Shown here one piece after another: positions 8,689 through 17,277 of a DNA stretch of 35,363 nt (position 1 is the first letter of the stretch; every line of letters begins with the position of its first letter). The notes under the pieces were generated by a model. The model was given only the letters and a program-made list of their open reading frames with translations, did no database searches and was not told where the DNA came from. The stretch comes from DATARN01 sp963851105 (lineage in GTDB: Bacteria > Actinomycetota > Acidimicrobiia > Acidimicrobiales > Palsa-688), in assembly GCA_963851105.1 (NCBI GenBank), contig CAWKNP010000006.1, positions 1 to 35,363 of the forward strand. Reading direction: 5' to 3'. Both the position numbers and the translations under genes were made by a program.

Positions 8689-10015
8689 CCACCGATCCCA
8701 CGCCGATCTCTCCGGTGGCCATGGTCCTCGCCGACGCCGGGGGCCAGCCAGCGGGCGGAGGGGCGCCCGGTCGGGGAATCGGGGGCCGCATCGCGTGGGT
8801 GGTCGTCGACCAGGCCCTTTCGAGCGCCAGCAACATCGGTACCGGAATCATCGCGGCCCGCAGCCTCGACCGCCAGGCGTTCGGGGCCTACGGGCTGGCC
8901 TTCACGATCTACGTCCTCACGGTAGGCACCACCCGCGCCCTCATCACCGAGCCGATGGTCAGCCTGTACAGCCGGGCCGAGCCCGGCGCGCTCCGCTCGA
9001 TCATGCGGGCCGCGACCGGATCAGCCGTCGCCATCGGCGTCGCCGTCGCAGTGATCGTGGCAACGGCTGCCGCCCTGCTCGGCGGTCCCGCGGGCCACGC
9101 CCTGGCGGTGCTCGCGATCGCGATGCCCGGACTGCTCTTGCAGGACGCCTGGCGGTATTGCTTCGTGACCGCTGGGCGACCACGGGCGGCAGTGGTGAAC
9201 GACGCCCTTTGGTGCCTCATCCAGGCGACGACGCTGGTGATCCTGCTCCGCGCGCCCCATGTGAGTCTCACCGCCATCATGGTGTGGTGGGCAGGGGCGG
9301 GGGTCGCCGCCGGGCTCATCTCCTGTGCCCAGGGGCGTGCCATCCCGGCGTTGAAATCCATCATGACGTGGCTGAGCAAGCATCGGGAGCTGAGCTCGCG
9401 TTACGCCTTGGAATACACCGTCGCCACCGGTTCGAGCCAGGCGACGGTGCTCGCGCTCGGCGCTATCGCTGGGCTGGCCGCGCTCGGCGCCATCCGGGGC
9501 ACCCAGGTGTTCTTCGGGCCTATCGGCGTCCTCTTCGGTGGGGCCTACCTGACATTCGGCGCCGAGGGCGCCCGGCTGCGGGCGCACCCCGAGCGTCTGA
9601 ACCGCCTGATGCTGGTGTGCTCCGGCGCGCTCTTCGTCGTCTCCGCGGCGTCACTGGCCATCGGCATCGTCCTGCCCCGCCAGATTGGCCGGAGCCTGTT
9701 CGGTGACACCTGGGACACGGCGCGCCAAGTCCTCATCCCCGTCGGGATCGCGTTTCTGGGCAATTGCGTGGCCGCGGGCGGCGTCGTCGGGCTGCGGGCT
9801 CTCGCCGCGGCGCGCGCCAGCCTGCGGGCGCGCCTGCTCGGGCTACCGGTGGCCGTCGCGGCCCCGGTCATCGGGGCCCTCGGGGGCGCCCACGGATTTG
9901 CCATCGGGTTGGCGATCGCGAGTTGGACCGCGGCCGCTATCTGGTGGCGGCAATTCGTGCGGGCCCTGGCCGAGGATGTCCCCCGGCCGATGTCATGCCT
10001 GACCTCGTGGTATGA
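8685..10015 (+). CDS. Wzx-like polysaccharide flippase (MOP superfamily), 3' end out of frame
   Basis: This hydrophobic protein of about 440 residues has some 11-12 predicted helices, the typical N-terminus of a lipid-linked oligosaccharide flippase (IAWVVVDQALSSASNIGTG, then LDRQAFGAYGLAFTIY) and further helices to AAAIWWRQFVRAL. It would move the undecaprenyl-linked repeat unit across the membrane. It starts at ATG 8685, overlapping the FkbM stop. No stop appears in its frame at the expected end; it runs on to 11123 across the next gene as Arg/Pro/Ser-rich shadow sequence. A frame change near 9979-9985 (a run of five C) would give a normal end, either at 10002 or at the TGA 10013-10015, which overlaps the ATG of the GT4 gene. 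I give the latter end; it is inferred. Confidence 0.8.
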
Positions 10016-11104
10016 CCCAGTCGCCTCCGCTGCGGATCGCCATCCTGTGGAAACAGCTGTCGGGGTACTGGATCGCCTGCTTCCACGCCTTGGCGGCCGA
10101 GGGAGTCGCCCTCCACCTCGTCCACCGCCGCGCCCATCCCGACGCCCCCTACTCCGATGCCTCGCTGGCCGCCGCCTTCCCGGGCCACTGCTGGGATGCA
10201 GAACCCGACGAGAACCACATCGGCCGGGAGATGGCGGCCTTCGCGCCCGATGCCCTGCTCGTCGCCTCCTGGGACGTGGGCGCCTACCGCCGCGTGGCCC
10301 GCTCCCTGCAGGGCCGCACGCTGCGCATCCTCGGCATGGACAACCAGTGGCTCGGCACTCGCCAAGCAGTGGGGCGGCACCCTCATTTCGCGACTGGCCA
10401 TCCGGCCCTGCTACGACATCGCCTTCCTACCGGGAGAGCGCCAGGCGCAGTTCGCCCGGCGCCTCGGTTTCGGCGACGACCGGATCCTGTGGGGGTTCTA
10501 CACCTGCGACTACGCGGCGTTCGCGGCCGTTGCCGGGGGCAGGGGCCTGGTCCGCCGGCCGGCGTTCGTCTTTGCGGGCCGCCTCTCGTCAGAAAAAGGC
10601 GTCGACGTGCTGGTCGGGGCCTACCGCCGCTACCGCGTCCGCCAGCGCGACCCGTGGCCGTTGGTGGTGTGCGGGACGGGACCACTGGCGGCGAGCCTCG
10701 CCGGGGTCGAGGGGATCGAGGCCCGGGGTTTCGTCCAGCCGGGGGACCTTCCCGCGGTCTTCGCCGATGCCGCCTGCCTGGTCCTGCCGAGCACCTTCGA
10801 ACCGTGGGGCATCGTCGTCCACGAGGCGGCAGCGGCGGGATTGGCGATCATCTGCTCGACCGCGGTGGGCGCGTCCAGCCGCTTTTTGGTCGACGGGTAC
10901 AACGGGGTGCTGGTGCCACCGGGCGACGCCAAGGCACTGGCCGCGGCCCTGGACATCGTGTCGGACCCGGGCACGCCCCTGGCGACTTTCAGCGGGCGCA
11001 GCTCGGAGCTGGCCCGCCAGTTCACCCCCGAGCGGTGGGCCCGCTACCTGGTCGACCAGATCGTGCGGCGGCGGGCCCAGGGGCTCGGGCCCAGCCAACC
11101 GTGA
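10012..11104 (+). pseudogene. GT4-type glycosyltransferase, interrupted by one frameshift near 10360
   Basis: The first 115 or so residues (IAILWKQLSGYWIACFHALA to ILGMDNQWLGT) are in the frame of ATG 10012. The rest (AKQWGGTLISRLAIRPCYDI to the stop at 11102-11104) is in the next frame. Removing one base near 10356-10361 rejoins them as LGTAKQWGG and restores a protein of about 364 residues. The C-terminal half has the GT4 signatures: FVFAGRLSSEKGVDVL, a VCGTGPLAASLAG element, and the E-x7-E motif EPWGIVVHEA (retaining GT-B fold). It would use a nucleotide sugar to extend the repeat unit. Its last codons lie inside the first 84-bp repeat copy. It may be a true mutation or a sequence error; both halves are well conserved, so any break is recent. 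Confidence 0.82.
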
Positions 11105-11308
11105 ACACAAATGGCCGCCCTGACAGCCCATTGTGTTCACCCAAGCATCCGGCGCCGGGCCCAGGGGCTCGGGCCCAGCCAACCGTGAACACAAATGGCC
11201 GCCCTGACAGCCCATTGTGTTCACCGAAGCGGGCGGCGCCGGGCCCAGGGGCTCGGGCCCAGCCAACCGTGAACACAAATGGCCGCCCCGACAGCCCATT
11301 GTGTTCAC
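11072..11308 (+). repeat. Three direct copies of a 69-bp unit, 84-bp period, each with a 40-nt palindrome
   Basis: Copies lie at 11072-11140, 11156-11224 and 11240-11308. The first two are identical and the third differs by one base (t to c near 11290). Spacers are 15 bases. Each unit holds the last codons and stop of the GT4 gene (copy 1 is the real gene end; copies 2 and 3 duplicate it), then a 40-nt inverted repeat (11101-11140, 11185-11224, 11269-11308) whose arms begin GTGAACACAA and end TTGTGTTCAC, with a nearly complete inner extension. There is no T-run after the stems. The array fills most of the 277-base space before the FkbM gene at 11382. Possible roles: strong RNA hairpins (processing, transcription polarity) or a repeated binding site. 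Confidence 0.9.
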
Positions 11309-11381
11309 GGAACAGGGGCGACCCGAAGGGGCGCCGCCCCCGACTCGGGCCTGGTGACCGTGGCGCGATGATGACGGCGCG

Positions 11382-12128
11382 ATGACGGCTCGCGAGCGCC
11401 TGGAAACGGTCACCCGGCTGGCCGAAATGGCAGCCACCCCGGGCGGCATGACCGCCCTGCGCACCTGGCGCCCCCTGTCGATCGCCGCCTTCCGCCTGGT
11501 CCGCGGCCTGGCGGCCGAGGGACTGTCGTTCGCCACGGTGATTGACGTCGGCGCCAGTGTGGGCAAGTTCTCCCGGGCCGTGCTCGGGATGTGGCCCGAT
11601 GCCACCGTCATCGCCTTCGAAGCCCTGCCCGCCGCAGCCGCGCAGCTGCAGGCGACGGCCCAGCTACGTGGGCACGTCGAACTGCACCCGGTGGCGCTGG
11701 GCGCTCACGATGGCACCCTCACCTTCTACCCCCACGAGTACTCGCTCTCGTCGTCGCCCCTACCGGTGGCCGCCGACATCCAGCGCCGCTATCCCTGGGC
11801 CCGGGAGGCGCCGCCGATCGAGGTCCCCGTCCGCCGGCTCGACGCCGTGCTGGCCGGCCGGGTGCTGGCGGGACCGGTCCTCATGAAGCTCGACGTGCAG
11901 GGCTACGAGCTGAAAGTGCTCGCGGGTGCGCCCGAGACGCTGGCGAATGTGGCCGCGATCGTCATCGAGCAGGCCTTCGACGCCATCTACCAGGACCAGC
12001 CGCTCTTCGGGGCTAGCCACCGGGCGCTGGAACAGGCCGGGTGGCGCCTGGTCCGCCCCCTGGACTGGCGCCGGGAAGGCGAACGGGTGGCGGAGATGGA
12101 CTGTCTCTACCTCCGCGCCGCCGACTAA
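11382..12128 (+). CDS. FkbM family methyltransferase
   Basis: This is a 248-residue predicted SAM-dependent methyltransferase. Motif I is VIDVGASVGKFS (residues 53-64), with VIAFEALPAAAAQL following, and the family motif VLMKLDVQGYELKVLAG near 166. The C-terminal part IVIEQAFDAIYQDQPLFG, then MDCLYLR, is typical of FkbM enzymes of this size. The start is ATG 11382. ATGs at 11369 and 11372 lie in another frame that ends after five codons. It is separated from the GT4 gene by the hairpin repeats, so its expression may be uncoupled from it. It ends tail to tail with the gene at 12125; the two stop codons overlap. Confidence 0.88.
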   Translation: MTARERLETVTRLAEMAATPGGMTALRTWRPLSIAAFRLVRGLAAEGLSFATVIDVGASVGKFSRAVLGMWPDATVIAFEALPAAAAQLQATAQLRGHVELHPVALGAHDGTLTFYPHEYSLSSSPLPVAADIQRRYPWAREAPPIEVPVRRLDAVLAGRVLAGPVLMKLDVQGYELKVLAGAPETLANVAAIVIEQAFDAIYQDQPLFGASHRALEQAGWRLVRPLDWRREGERVAEMDCLYLRAAD

Positions 12129-12874
12129 CCAACGACGAGGGCGGCGAACTCGGCGACCCAGAGCGACTGCGCCCGCTCTGCCGTACAGGTGACCGGATCG
12201 GCCCAGATGGTGGCGCCGGCCACCTCCTGCCACGGTCCCGCGGTAGGCGACGCCCGGCGGAGGAACCCCTCGGTGGCCGGGTAGAGGGTCCCCGCCCGGA
12301 CCAGCGCGTCCAGATGGGGGTTGTAGCCGAGGGGGCAGGTCACGAACATCCGCCCGGCCGGCGCCAGCAGACCCCGCAACCGGGTGATGGCGCGCCCGAC
12401 CTTCTCCGGCTCCCGGGGTTCCTCGTCCCATCCCACGTGCTCGAGCGTCGAAATCGAGATGACGAAGTCGAGCGGTTCGGGGGAGTCGAGCTCCGCCACG
12501 TCGCGGTTGACCACCCCCGGGGACGCCTCGTACTTGTCCACCACCAGGTGGTCAATGGCGCCATAGTGGGACAGCACGTTGCCCACTTCGAGTCCCGTGC
12601 CACCGGCGACCTGCGCCAGGAAATGGCGCGCCAGCGGAATCTCCACGGCCCGCTCCGAGCGCCAGGTGGCGTTGTAGGGGTGGGCAAAGTACCGCAGCGT
12701 GGTGCCCTGGAACTGGAACGTCCGCCGCCCCGTCGTTGCCCGGGCCACGGGGAACATCACGAACGCCTCGATCTTGCTCACGCCATGGCGCAACGACAGC
12801 CGCAGACCCCCGTCGCGGTACACGGACCGGGCCCGCCGCATGAGGCGCCCGGTTTCGCCCGCGACCCGACTCAC
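12125..12874 (-). CDS. SAM-dependent methyltransferase-like protein
   Basis: This is a 249-residue protein. The methyltransferase core is GLEVGNVLSHYG (about residues 94-105), VVDKYEASPGVVNRDVAEL, and FVISISTLEHVGWDEEP, followed by LAPAGRMFVTCPLGYNP. This arrangement matches class I methyltransferases linked to glycan loci. Motif I has Val-Gly-Asn where most enzymes have G-x-G, so cofactor binding should be tested. GTG 12874 was chosen because it overlaps the stop of the upstream FkbM gene (GTGA); the frame itself is open to 13012. It is the last gene of the minus-strand operon, and its TAG overlaps the stop of the convergent FkbM gene. Confidence 0.8.
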   Translation of the reverse strand: MSRVAGETGRLMRRARSVYRDGGLRLSLRHGVSKIEAFVMFPVARATTGRRTFQFQGTTLRYFAHPYNATWRSERAVEIPLARHFLAQVAGGTGLEVGNVLSHYGAIDHLVVDKYEASPGVVNRDVAELDSPEPLDFVISISTLEHVGWDEEPREPEKVGRAITRLRGLLAPAGRMFVTCPLGYNPHLDALVRAGTLYPATEGFLRRASPTAGPWQEVAGATIWADPVTCTAERAQSLWVAEFAALVVG

Positions 12875-13851
12875 CGTGGTGGGTGGCAGGTGAGCACGAC
12901 GTCGCGGGTACCGAAGCGCGACGGGACCGACAGCGTCGCGATCTCGCCGATGGGCACCGGAACCAGGCGGTGCGGCGTCGGGATGTAGCAGCCGTACCCC
13001 GCGCTGCGGCACAGGTCGGCCACGAATGCCCGCAGCTTCGGCGTGCCATCGAGGACCTCGAGGAAGATGGTGGGCCGAGTCGAGCGCAGCTCGTCGGCGA
13101 TCGAGGAAAGCAGATCGAACTCCTGCCCTTCGACGTCGAGCTTGAAGAGATCGACTCCGGCTATCAGGTCCCGCAACTCGATGGCGGGCACGAGGAGGGA
13201 GGTGTACGAGGGGTCGGCGGCGTCGGATCGGTGCAGCTCATTTGTTCCGATGAAGCCCGTGCAGGGGGCCTCGAAATAGTGGTCCCGGCCCCCGGGGAGC
13301 ATGAGGGTCACCTCGGTCGATCCGGCGGCACCGACAGCGGCGGCTTCGACGATCTCGACATTGTGCAGATCGTTGAGGTCGAGATTGCGGCGGCAGGTGG
13401 CGGCGCACCCGGGGTGCGGTTCGACGGCGACGTACCGGGCGCCGGCCGCCACGCCGGCACCTTGCACGGTGTAGTACCCGATGTTCGCCCCGAGTTCGAG
13501 GATCTTGGTGGCGCGTTTGCAGAAATGCCGCCACCAGAAAATGCCGCCCGGCTCGTAGCCGAAGGTCTCGCCGAACCAATAGGACCGTTCGGTGACGAAC
13601 GAGTCGGCGCGGACGAGCGACACCGATGGGTTGTCGACGAGGGCGAACGAGTCGACGCCCGCCGGGATGCCGCGGTGGCGCGCCACCTCCAACAGCCGTC
13701 GCTCGACGCGGTGCGCCAGCGTGGTCGGCGACGTCGTGGGGAACGATTGCCGCAGCCGGTTCAGGGCGGCCAGCGGCACCCCGCGCAGGGCGGTGGCGAC
13801 ACTTTCACGTCCGAGCGCGCGCGCCCGGCCCTTCAATGCCGGCACATTCAC
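12871..13851 (-). CDS. FkbM family methyltransferase, long form
   Basis: This is a 326-residue predicted methyltransferase. Motif I is ILELGANIGYYT (about residues 117-128), followed by YVAVEPHPGCAATCRRNL, and the family motif DLFKLDVEGQEFDLL lies further on. The N-terminal hundred or so residues form an extra region not present in the shorter FkbM proteins of this window. GTG 13851 overlaps the stop of the upstream methyltransferase gene (GTGA) and was chosen for that reason; the open frame continues upstream as shadow sequence. Its own stop overlaps the next gene's GTG in the same way, so the operon is translationally coupled throughout. Confidence 0.87.
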   Translation of the reverse strand: MNVPALKGRARALGRESVATALRGVPLAALNRLRQSFPTTSPTTLAHRVERRLLEVARHRGIPAGVDSFALVDNPSVSLVRADSFVTERSYWFGETFGYEPGGIFWWRHFCKRATKILELGANIGYYTVQGAGVAAGARYVAVEPHPGCAATCRRNLDLNDLHNVEIVEAAAVGAAGSTEVTLMLPGGRDHYFEAPCTGFIGTNELHRSDAADPSYTSLLVPAIELRDLIAGVDLFKLDVEGQEFDLLSSIADELRSTRPTIFLEVLDGTPKLRAFVADLCRSAGYGCYIPTPHRLVPVPIGEIATLSVPSRFGTRDVVLTCHPPR

Positions 13852-14621
13852 GGTGAGTCCCGCTTTTGCAGAAAGATGTCCCGCTTTTGCAGAAAGATAT
13901 AGAGAAGCGCGGAAAAGGGTTCCGGGGTGGCGCCGATGAAGGATTTGGCCACCCGAGTCGCGACCAGAGAACGGCCGAAGTAGGCGGGCTCGCTGTCGAA
14001 GCCATACGTGCAGTCGGTGTAGTCCGATGGTGGGAAAAAGGTGGCGATCTGCTTGCGGGTGTTGATGCGGTACCTGGTCGGGAACATGTCCTGGCGCTGG
14101 CGCCCCGGTTGCAGCCGACGCAGGATCGTGTCGTGGAGGTGGTTCGGGAAGAAACGGGCACCGACGCCGATATAGCCCCGCCGGTTGGGCGTCCGGGCGC
14201 AGATCCACCCGTGGGGCTTCAGTACCCGGTCGAGTTCCCCGGCCGCGGCGCGGGGGTCGCTCAGGTGCTCGAAGCAAAAGTCGCTCACGACGAGGTCGAT
14301 CGATGCGTCGGGAAAGGGAAGGGGGTCATGCTCGCCCACCACGATCGCCCGATCAAGGCTCGGATTGGCGAGGACTGCGGGGTCGGTGTCGACCCCGACA
14401 ACCTCCGCCACCTTGCCTTTCAGCACCCGCAGTCCCCGCCGGTAGGCAACCGGGTCATCCGTCGCATCTTTTCCCCGGCCGGCCCCGAAATCCAGGACCG
14501 TCATGGTGGGCGTGAGAAGGGCGTTGATCCGGCCGTAGAACTCGATGTTCCCGTCGACGCGGCTGAAGCCGCCCGCGGCGACCTCCGGATACAACGTCTC
14601 GACCAGGCTCGCCTTGCTCAC
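13848..14621 (-). CDS. SAM-dependent methyltransferase (Methyltransf_11 type)
   Basis: This is a 257-residue protein. Motif I is TVLDFGAGRGKD (about residues 41-52), motif II is VVGVDTDPAVLAN, followed by LPFPDASIDLVVSDFCFEHL and LKPHGWICARTPNRRGYI. It is a typical small-molecule or sugar methyltransferase fold. The start GTG 14621 overlaps the GT4 stop (GTGA); the alternative longer start would add a QPQPQPQP stretch that is an antisense reading of the GT4 tail. The C-terminus ends in a perfect seven-residue duplication (IFLQKRD twice), from a 21-bp tandem repeat just before the stop. Confidence 0.86.
   Translation of the reverse strand: MSKASLVETLYPEVAAGGFSRVDGNIEFYGRINALLTPTMTVLDFGAGRGKDATDDPVAYRRGLRVLKGKVAEVVGVDTDPAVLANPSLDRAIVVGEHDPLPFPDASIDLVVSDFCFEHLSDPRAAAGELDRVLKPHGWICARTPNRRGYIGVGARFFPNHLHDTILRRLQPGRQRQDMFPTRYRINTRKQIATFFPPSDYTDCTYGFDSEPAYFGRSLVATRVAKSFIGATPEPFSALLYIFLQKRDIFLQKRDSP
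13857..13898. repeat. Perfect 21-bp tandem duplication at the end of the methyltransferase gene
   Basis: Two adjacent identical 21-bp units (13857-13877 and 13878-13898) encode IFLQKRD twice in frame on the minus strand. It looks like a recent slippage event that keeps the reading frame. Confidence 0.9.
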
Positions 14622-15748
14622 TGCGCCGGCGATCGGCGTCGGCTGGGGCTGGGGCTGGGGCTGGACAAGGTGCGCTCGAGCTCGGCGCGGACCGACTCCG
14701 CGGTCTCGCGCCACAGCAAGGGGCGGGCGTGGTCGTGCCCGTCGGCGACCAGCTGGCGGCGGCGCCGGCTATCGAAGAGGGCTTGCGCGCACAGGTGGGC
14801 GAACGACGCCGCCGTGCCGTCGATCGAGTACAGCGCGGCGTCGCCACCGGCCTCGGTCATCCCGCCCACCGCGCTAGCCACGACGGGGATACCGAGCCGC
14901 TGGGCCTCGGCGACGGGCAACCCGAACCCCTCCATCGACGAGGGCATCACGACCACTTCGGACGACGCGAACACGGCCCGGTAGTCGCTTTCCGGCAGGT
15001 AACCGTGCACGGCAACCGCAGAGTCGAGGCCGAGGCCGGCGGCCAGCGACCGGAGGCTCTCGCCGACGGCGGCCGGAGCGCCGACGACCTGGAGTACCCC
15101 CGTGAAGGCGGGATGGCCGTCGTGGAGCAGCCGCCATGCCCGGATGGCGACGTCAGGACGCTTGTTGGACCAGTGGGCGAAGGTGATGCCTTGTCCCGAG
15201 ACGGCCGGGGGGCGGGGCCAGCTGTCGACGTGGTCGGCGCCGAGCGTGAGGACGCGCGCCGGCGAGGGCCGCTCGGGCGCCACGGCGGCGACTTCGGAGG
15301 CGGCATAGGCCGAGATGGCGACGAGACCGTCGGCATTGGTGAGCCCGTGGCGGTAGGCAAGGCGGCGGTAACCCCGGTTGAGGGCCCCGAACTCGTCGGG
15401 GCAGCGCAACGACCGCAGGTCGTAGACCGTGGCGACCGTCGGTACCCGACCCGGCACCATCGGGATCACCGGCGTCATGGCCAGGAACACATCGGGCCGC
15501 CACCGCCGGCGCCAGGGCAGGACGATCTGCTGGGTCAGGATCCGTGGCAGCACCGAAGGGTTGCCGTGGCGCAGGACCGTGCCGCGGCCGATCAGGTCGT
15601 CCACGGCCCGGGGCAGGTTGCGCATCCCGACGATGCACCATTCGTCGTCGAAGCCGGCCTGGGCCCAACCGGCCAGCAGCCCGAGGAAGTAGGTGCAGAT
15701 GCCGCCGCCGCCGTCGTTGACGCCGGTGGCATCCACCAGGATCCGCAT
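14618..15748 (-). CDS. GT4 family glycosyltransferase
   Basis: This is a 376-residue GT-B glycosyltransferase. The N-terminus MRILVDATGVNDGGGGICTY has the Gly-rich acceptor-side loop. TVYDLRSLRCPDEF and LVAISAYAASEVAAV are typical of mannosyl/rhamnosyl-type GT4 enzymes, and the C-terminal E-x7-E motif is EGFGLPVAEA (about residues 271-280) within MPSSMEGFGLPVAEAQ. The start is ATG 15748, 13 bases after the preceding gene's stop, so they are cotranscribed. The C-terminus is a low-complexity SPSPSPS tail encoded by a GGGGCT hexamer array (about 14641-14664, read on the plus strand). The sugar specificity cannot be predicted. Confidence 0.92.
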   Translation of the reverse strand: MRILVDATGVNDGGGGICTYFLGLLAGWAQAGFDDEWCIVGMRNLPRAVDDLIGRGTVLRHGNPSVLPRILTQQIVLPWRRRWRPDVFLAMTPVIPMVPGRVPTVATVYDLRSLRCPDEFGALNRGYRRLAYRHGLTNADGLVAISAYAASEVAAVAPERPSPARVLTLGADHVDSWPRPPAVSGQGITFAHWSNKRPDVAIRAWRLLHDGHPAFTGVLQVVGAPAAVGESLRSLAAGLGLDSAVAVHGYLPESDYRAVFASSEVVVMPSSMEGFGLPVAEAQRLGIPVVASAVGGMTEAGGDAALYSIDGTAASFAHLCAQALFDSRRRRQLVADGHDHARPLLWRETAESVRAELERTLSSPSPSPSRRRSPAQ

Positions 15749-15761
15749 TACCGGCGAGTAA

Positions 15762-17159
15762 TCATGACGGCGCCGGCCCCTCGATGGCGGCGATCGGCTG
15801 GCCGGCCAGCAGCGCGGTGACGAACGCCGCGGCGCGCCCCAAGCAGGCGGCCGGGCTCAGCTGCGCCTCGGCGTAAGCCACGCCCGCGGCGGCGAGCCTG
15901 GACCCGAGCTCCGGTTCCCGCTCGAGGCGCCGCAGGGCCGACACCAGAGCCTCGGGATCCTCGGGGGGCACGACCAGGCCGGCCCCTGCCTGGAGCACCT
16001 CGCGGGCGGTGGCACCCGCGGCGTGGACGGCGGCGAGCACCGGGCGGCCGGCGACGAAGTACGACGTCAGCTTGCCGGGCAGCGACATGTCGATGATCGT
16101 CGCCCGCTCGTTCACGAGGAGCACATCGGCCGCGGCCAAGACGTTGGGGTACGCCGCCTCGTCCACGAGGCCCCGGAACTCCACGTTGGCCGCGCCACCC
16201 GCCAGCGCCTCGAGCGCCCGGCGCTGGCTGCCGTCACCGAGCAGGACGAACCTGGTGCCGGGCAGCTCCACTTCCGCCACCCGGGCGGCGTCGAGAACAT
16301 GGTCGAGGCCCTGTTTCAGGCCCATGTTGCCGGTGTGCAGGACAATGCGGGTGTCCGGCGGCCATCCGAGGGCGGCGCGAGTCTCGGCCCGCGACTCGGT
16401 GACAGGGCCCACGTGGACCCAGTTCCTCAGGTGCACCACCCGCTCGGGGCGGACCCCGACGCGGTCGAGGTAGGCGCGGAATCCGTCGGAGATGACAGCC
16501 ACACCATCGGCGCCGCGCGCCACCCAGCTCTCGAGGCGGCTGGTAGCCGCGGCCACCGAGGAACCGCCTGAGATACCGCTCTCGGCCGCCGCGGGACCGA
16601 CCAGGTCCTGGACGATGAGTCCGTACGGGCAGCCGTAGCGCCGGGCCTGGACCCGGGCCAGCACGCCGCCGCTCAGTGAGGGGACGATGCCCAGCACGAC
16701 ATCGGGGCGGCGGCCGAGGCTGCGATGGGTGATGCCGTGGGCCAAGAAGCTGAACTCGTAGCCGGCGCGCCTGACGGCTGACTGGCGGCGAGGGACATAG
16801 ATGCGGAACCGCTGGACCTCCACGCCGCGCTCGCGCCCGCGCCGGCGCCAGCTGCCCCGATAGTCCTCGAAGACGCGCCACGACGGGTAGCTCGGCATGG
16901 CGGTCAGCACGACGACTTCGGCGCCTTGTTCGGCCAGATGCTCGGCGAGGCCGGCGGTATACGGCGAGATTCCGGAGAGCTCGGGCCAGTAATTGACGCC
17001 GGTGATCATCACCCGCCGCCCGCATAAGCCCGACTTCTCGGGCGCCGATGCCTTGATCGGCGAGCGACGCCCGGGTCGGAAGTTGAGGACCCGCGCCAAG
17101 AGGGCGTCGGGGAAGTCAACCATTGGCTGGTTGCCGTCCGTCGACCGTTCCACTGCCAT
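15762..17159 (-). CDS. GT4 family glycosyltransferase (WcaI/WbuB-like)
   Basis: This protein of up to 465 residues reads as a WcaI/WbuB-type glycosyltransferase: VMITGVNYWPELSGISPYT at the N-terminus, AMPSYPSWRVFEDYRG, LIVQDLVGPAAAESG, VLHTGNMGLKQGLDHVLDAA, and the donor-side IDMSLPGKLTSYFVAGRPVLA. It should transfer a sugar to the lipid-linked intermediate on the cytoplasmic side. It is the first gene of the minus-strand operon. ATG 17159 adds about 49 residues before the fold; internal starts such as ATG 17123 or the Met of VMITGVNYWPE would give a more usual length. The region 17160-17277 should carry the promoter. Confidence 0.91.
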   Translation of the reverse strand: MAVERSTDGNQPMVDFPDALLARVLNFRPGRRSPIKASAPEKSGLCGRRVMITGVNYWPELSGISPYTAGLAEHLAEQGAEVVVLTAMPSYPSWRVFEDYRGSWRRRGRERGVEVQRFRIYVPRRQSAVRRAGYEFSFLAHGITHRSLGRRPDVVLGIVPSLSGGVLARVQARRYGCPYGLIVQDLVGPAAAESGISGGSSVAAATSRLESWVARGADGVAVISDGFRAYLDRVGVRPERVVHLRNWVHVGPVTESRAETRAALGWPPDTRIVLHTGNMGLKQGLDHVLDAARVAEVELPGTRFVLLGDGSQRRALEALAGGAANVEFRGLVDEAAYPNVLAAADVLLVNERATIIDMSLPGKLTSYFVAGRPVLAAVHAAGATAREVLQAGAGLVVPPEDPEALVSALRRLEREPELGSRLAAAGVAYAEAQLSPAACLGRAAAFVTALLAGQPIAAIEGPAPS

Positions 17160-17277
17160 TTGACTAAGCTAGCTTGCTCTCATTCGGCCATTGCGCCAGG
17201 CCGGGATAGATTGTTTCCGAAACCTTTCGGCGCCGCGGGGCCGTCGACGATCGTCGGCCGCATTGCCAACGCGGGGC

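Noticed and set aside
10012..11123. True 812-residue flippase fusion protein
   Set aside because: Sequence after about residue 435 is Arg/Pro/Ser-rich antisense-like noise over a real glycosyltransferase gene.
11072..11308. CRISPR-like array
   Set aside because: Repeats are 69 bp with 15-bp GC-rich spacers, include a gene end, and no cas genes are present.
10012..11385. Repeat peptide (ARAQPTVNTNGRPDSPLC three times) from the plus-strand frame
   Set aside because: The conserved glycosyltransferase ends at 11104 in another frame; 84 bp is a multiple of three, so the repeats look in frame by chance.
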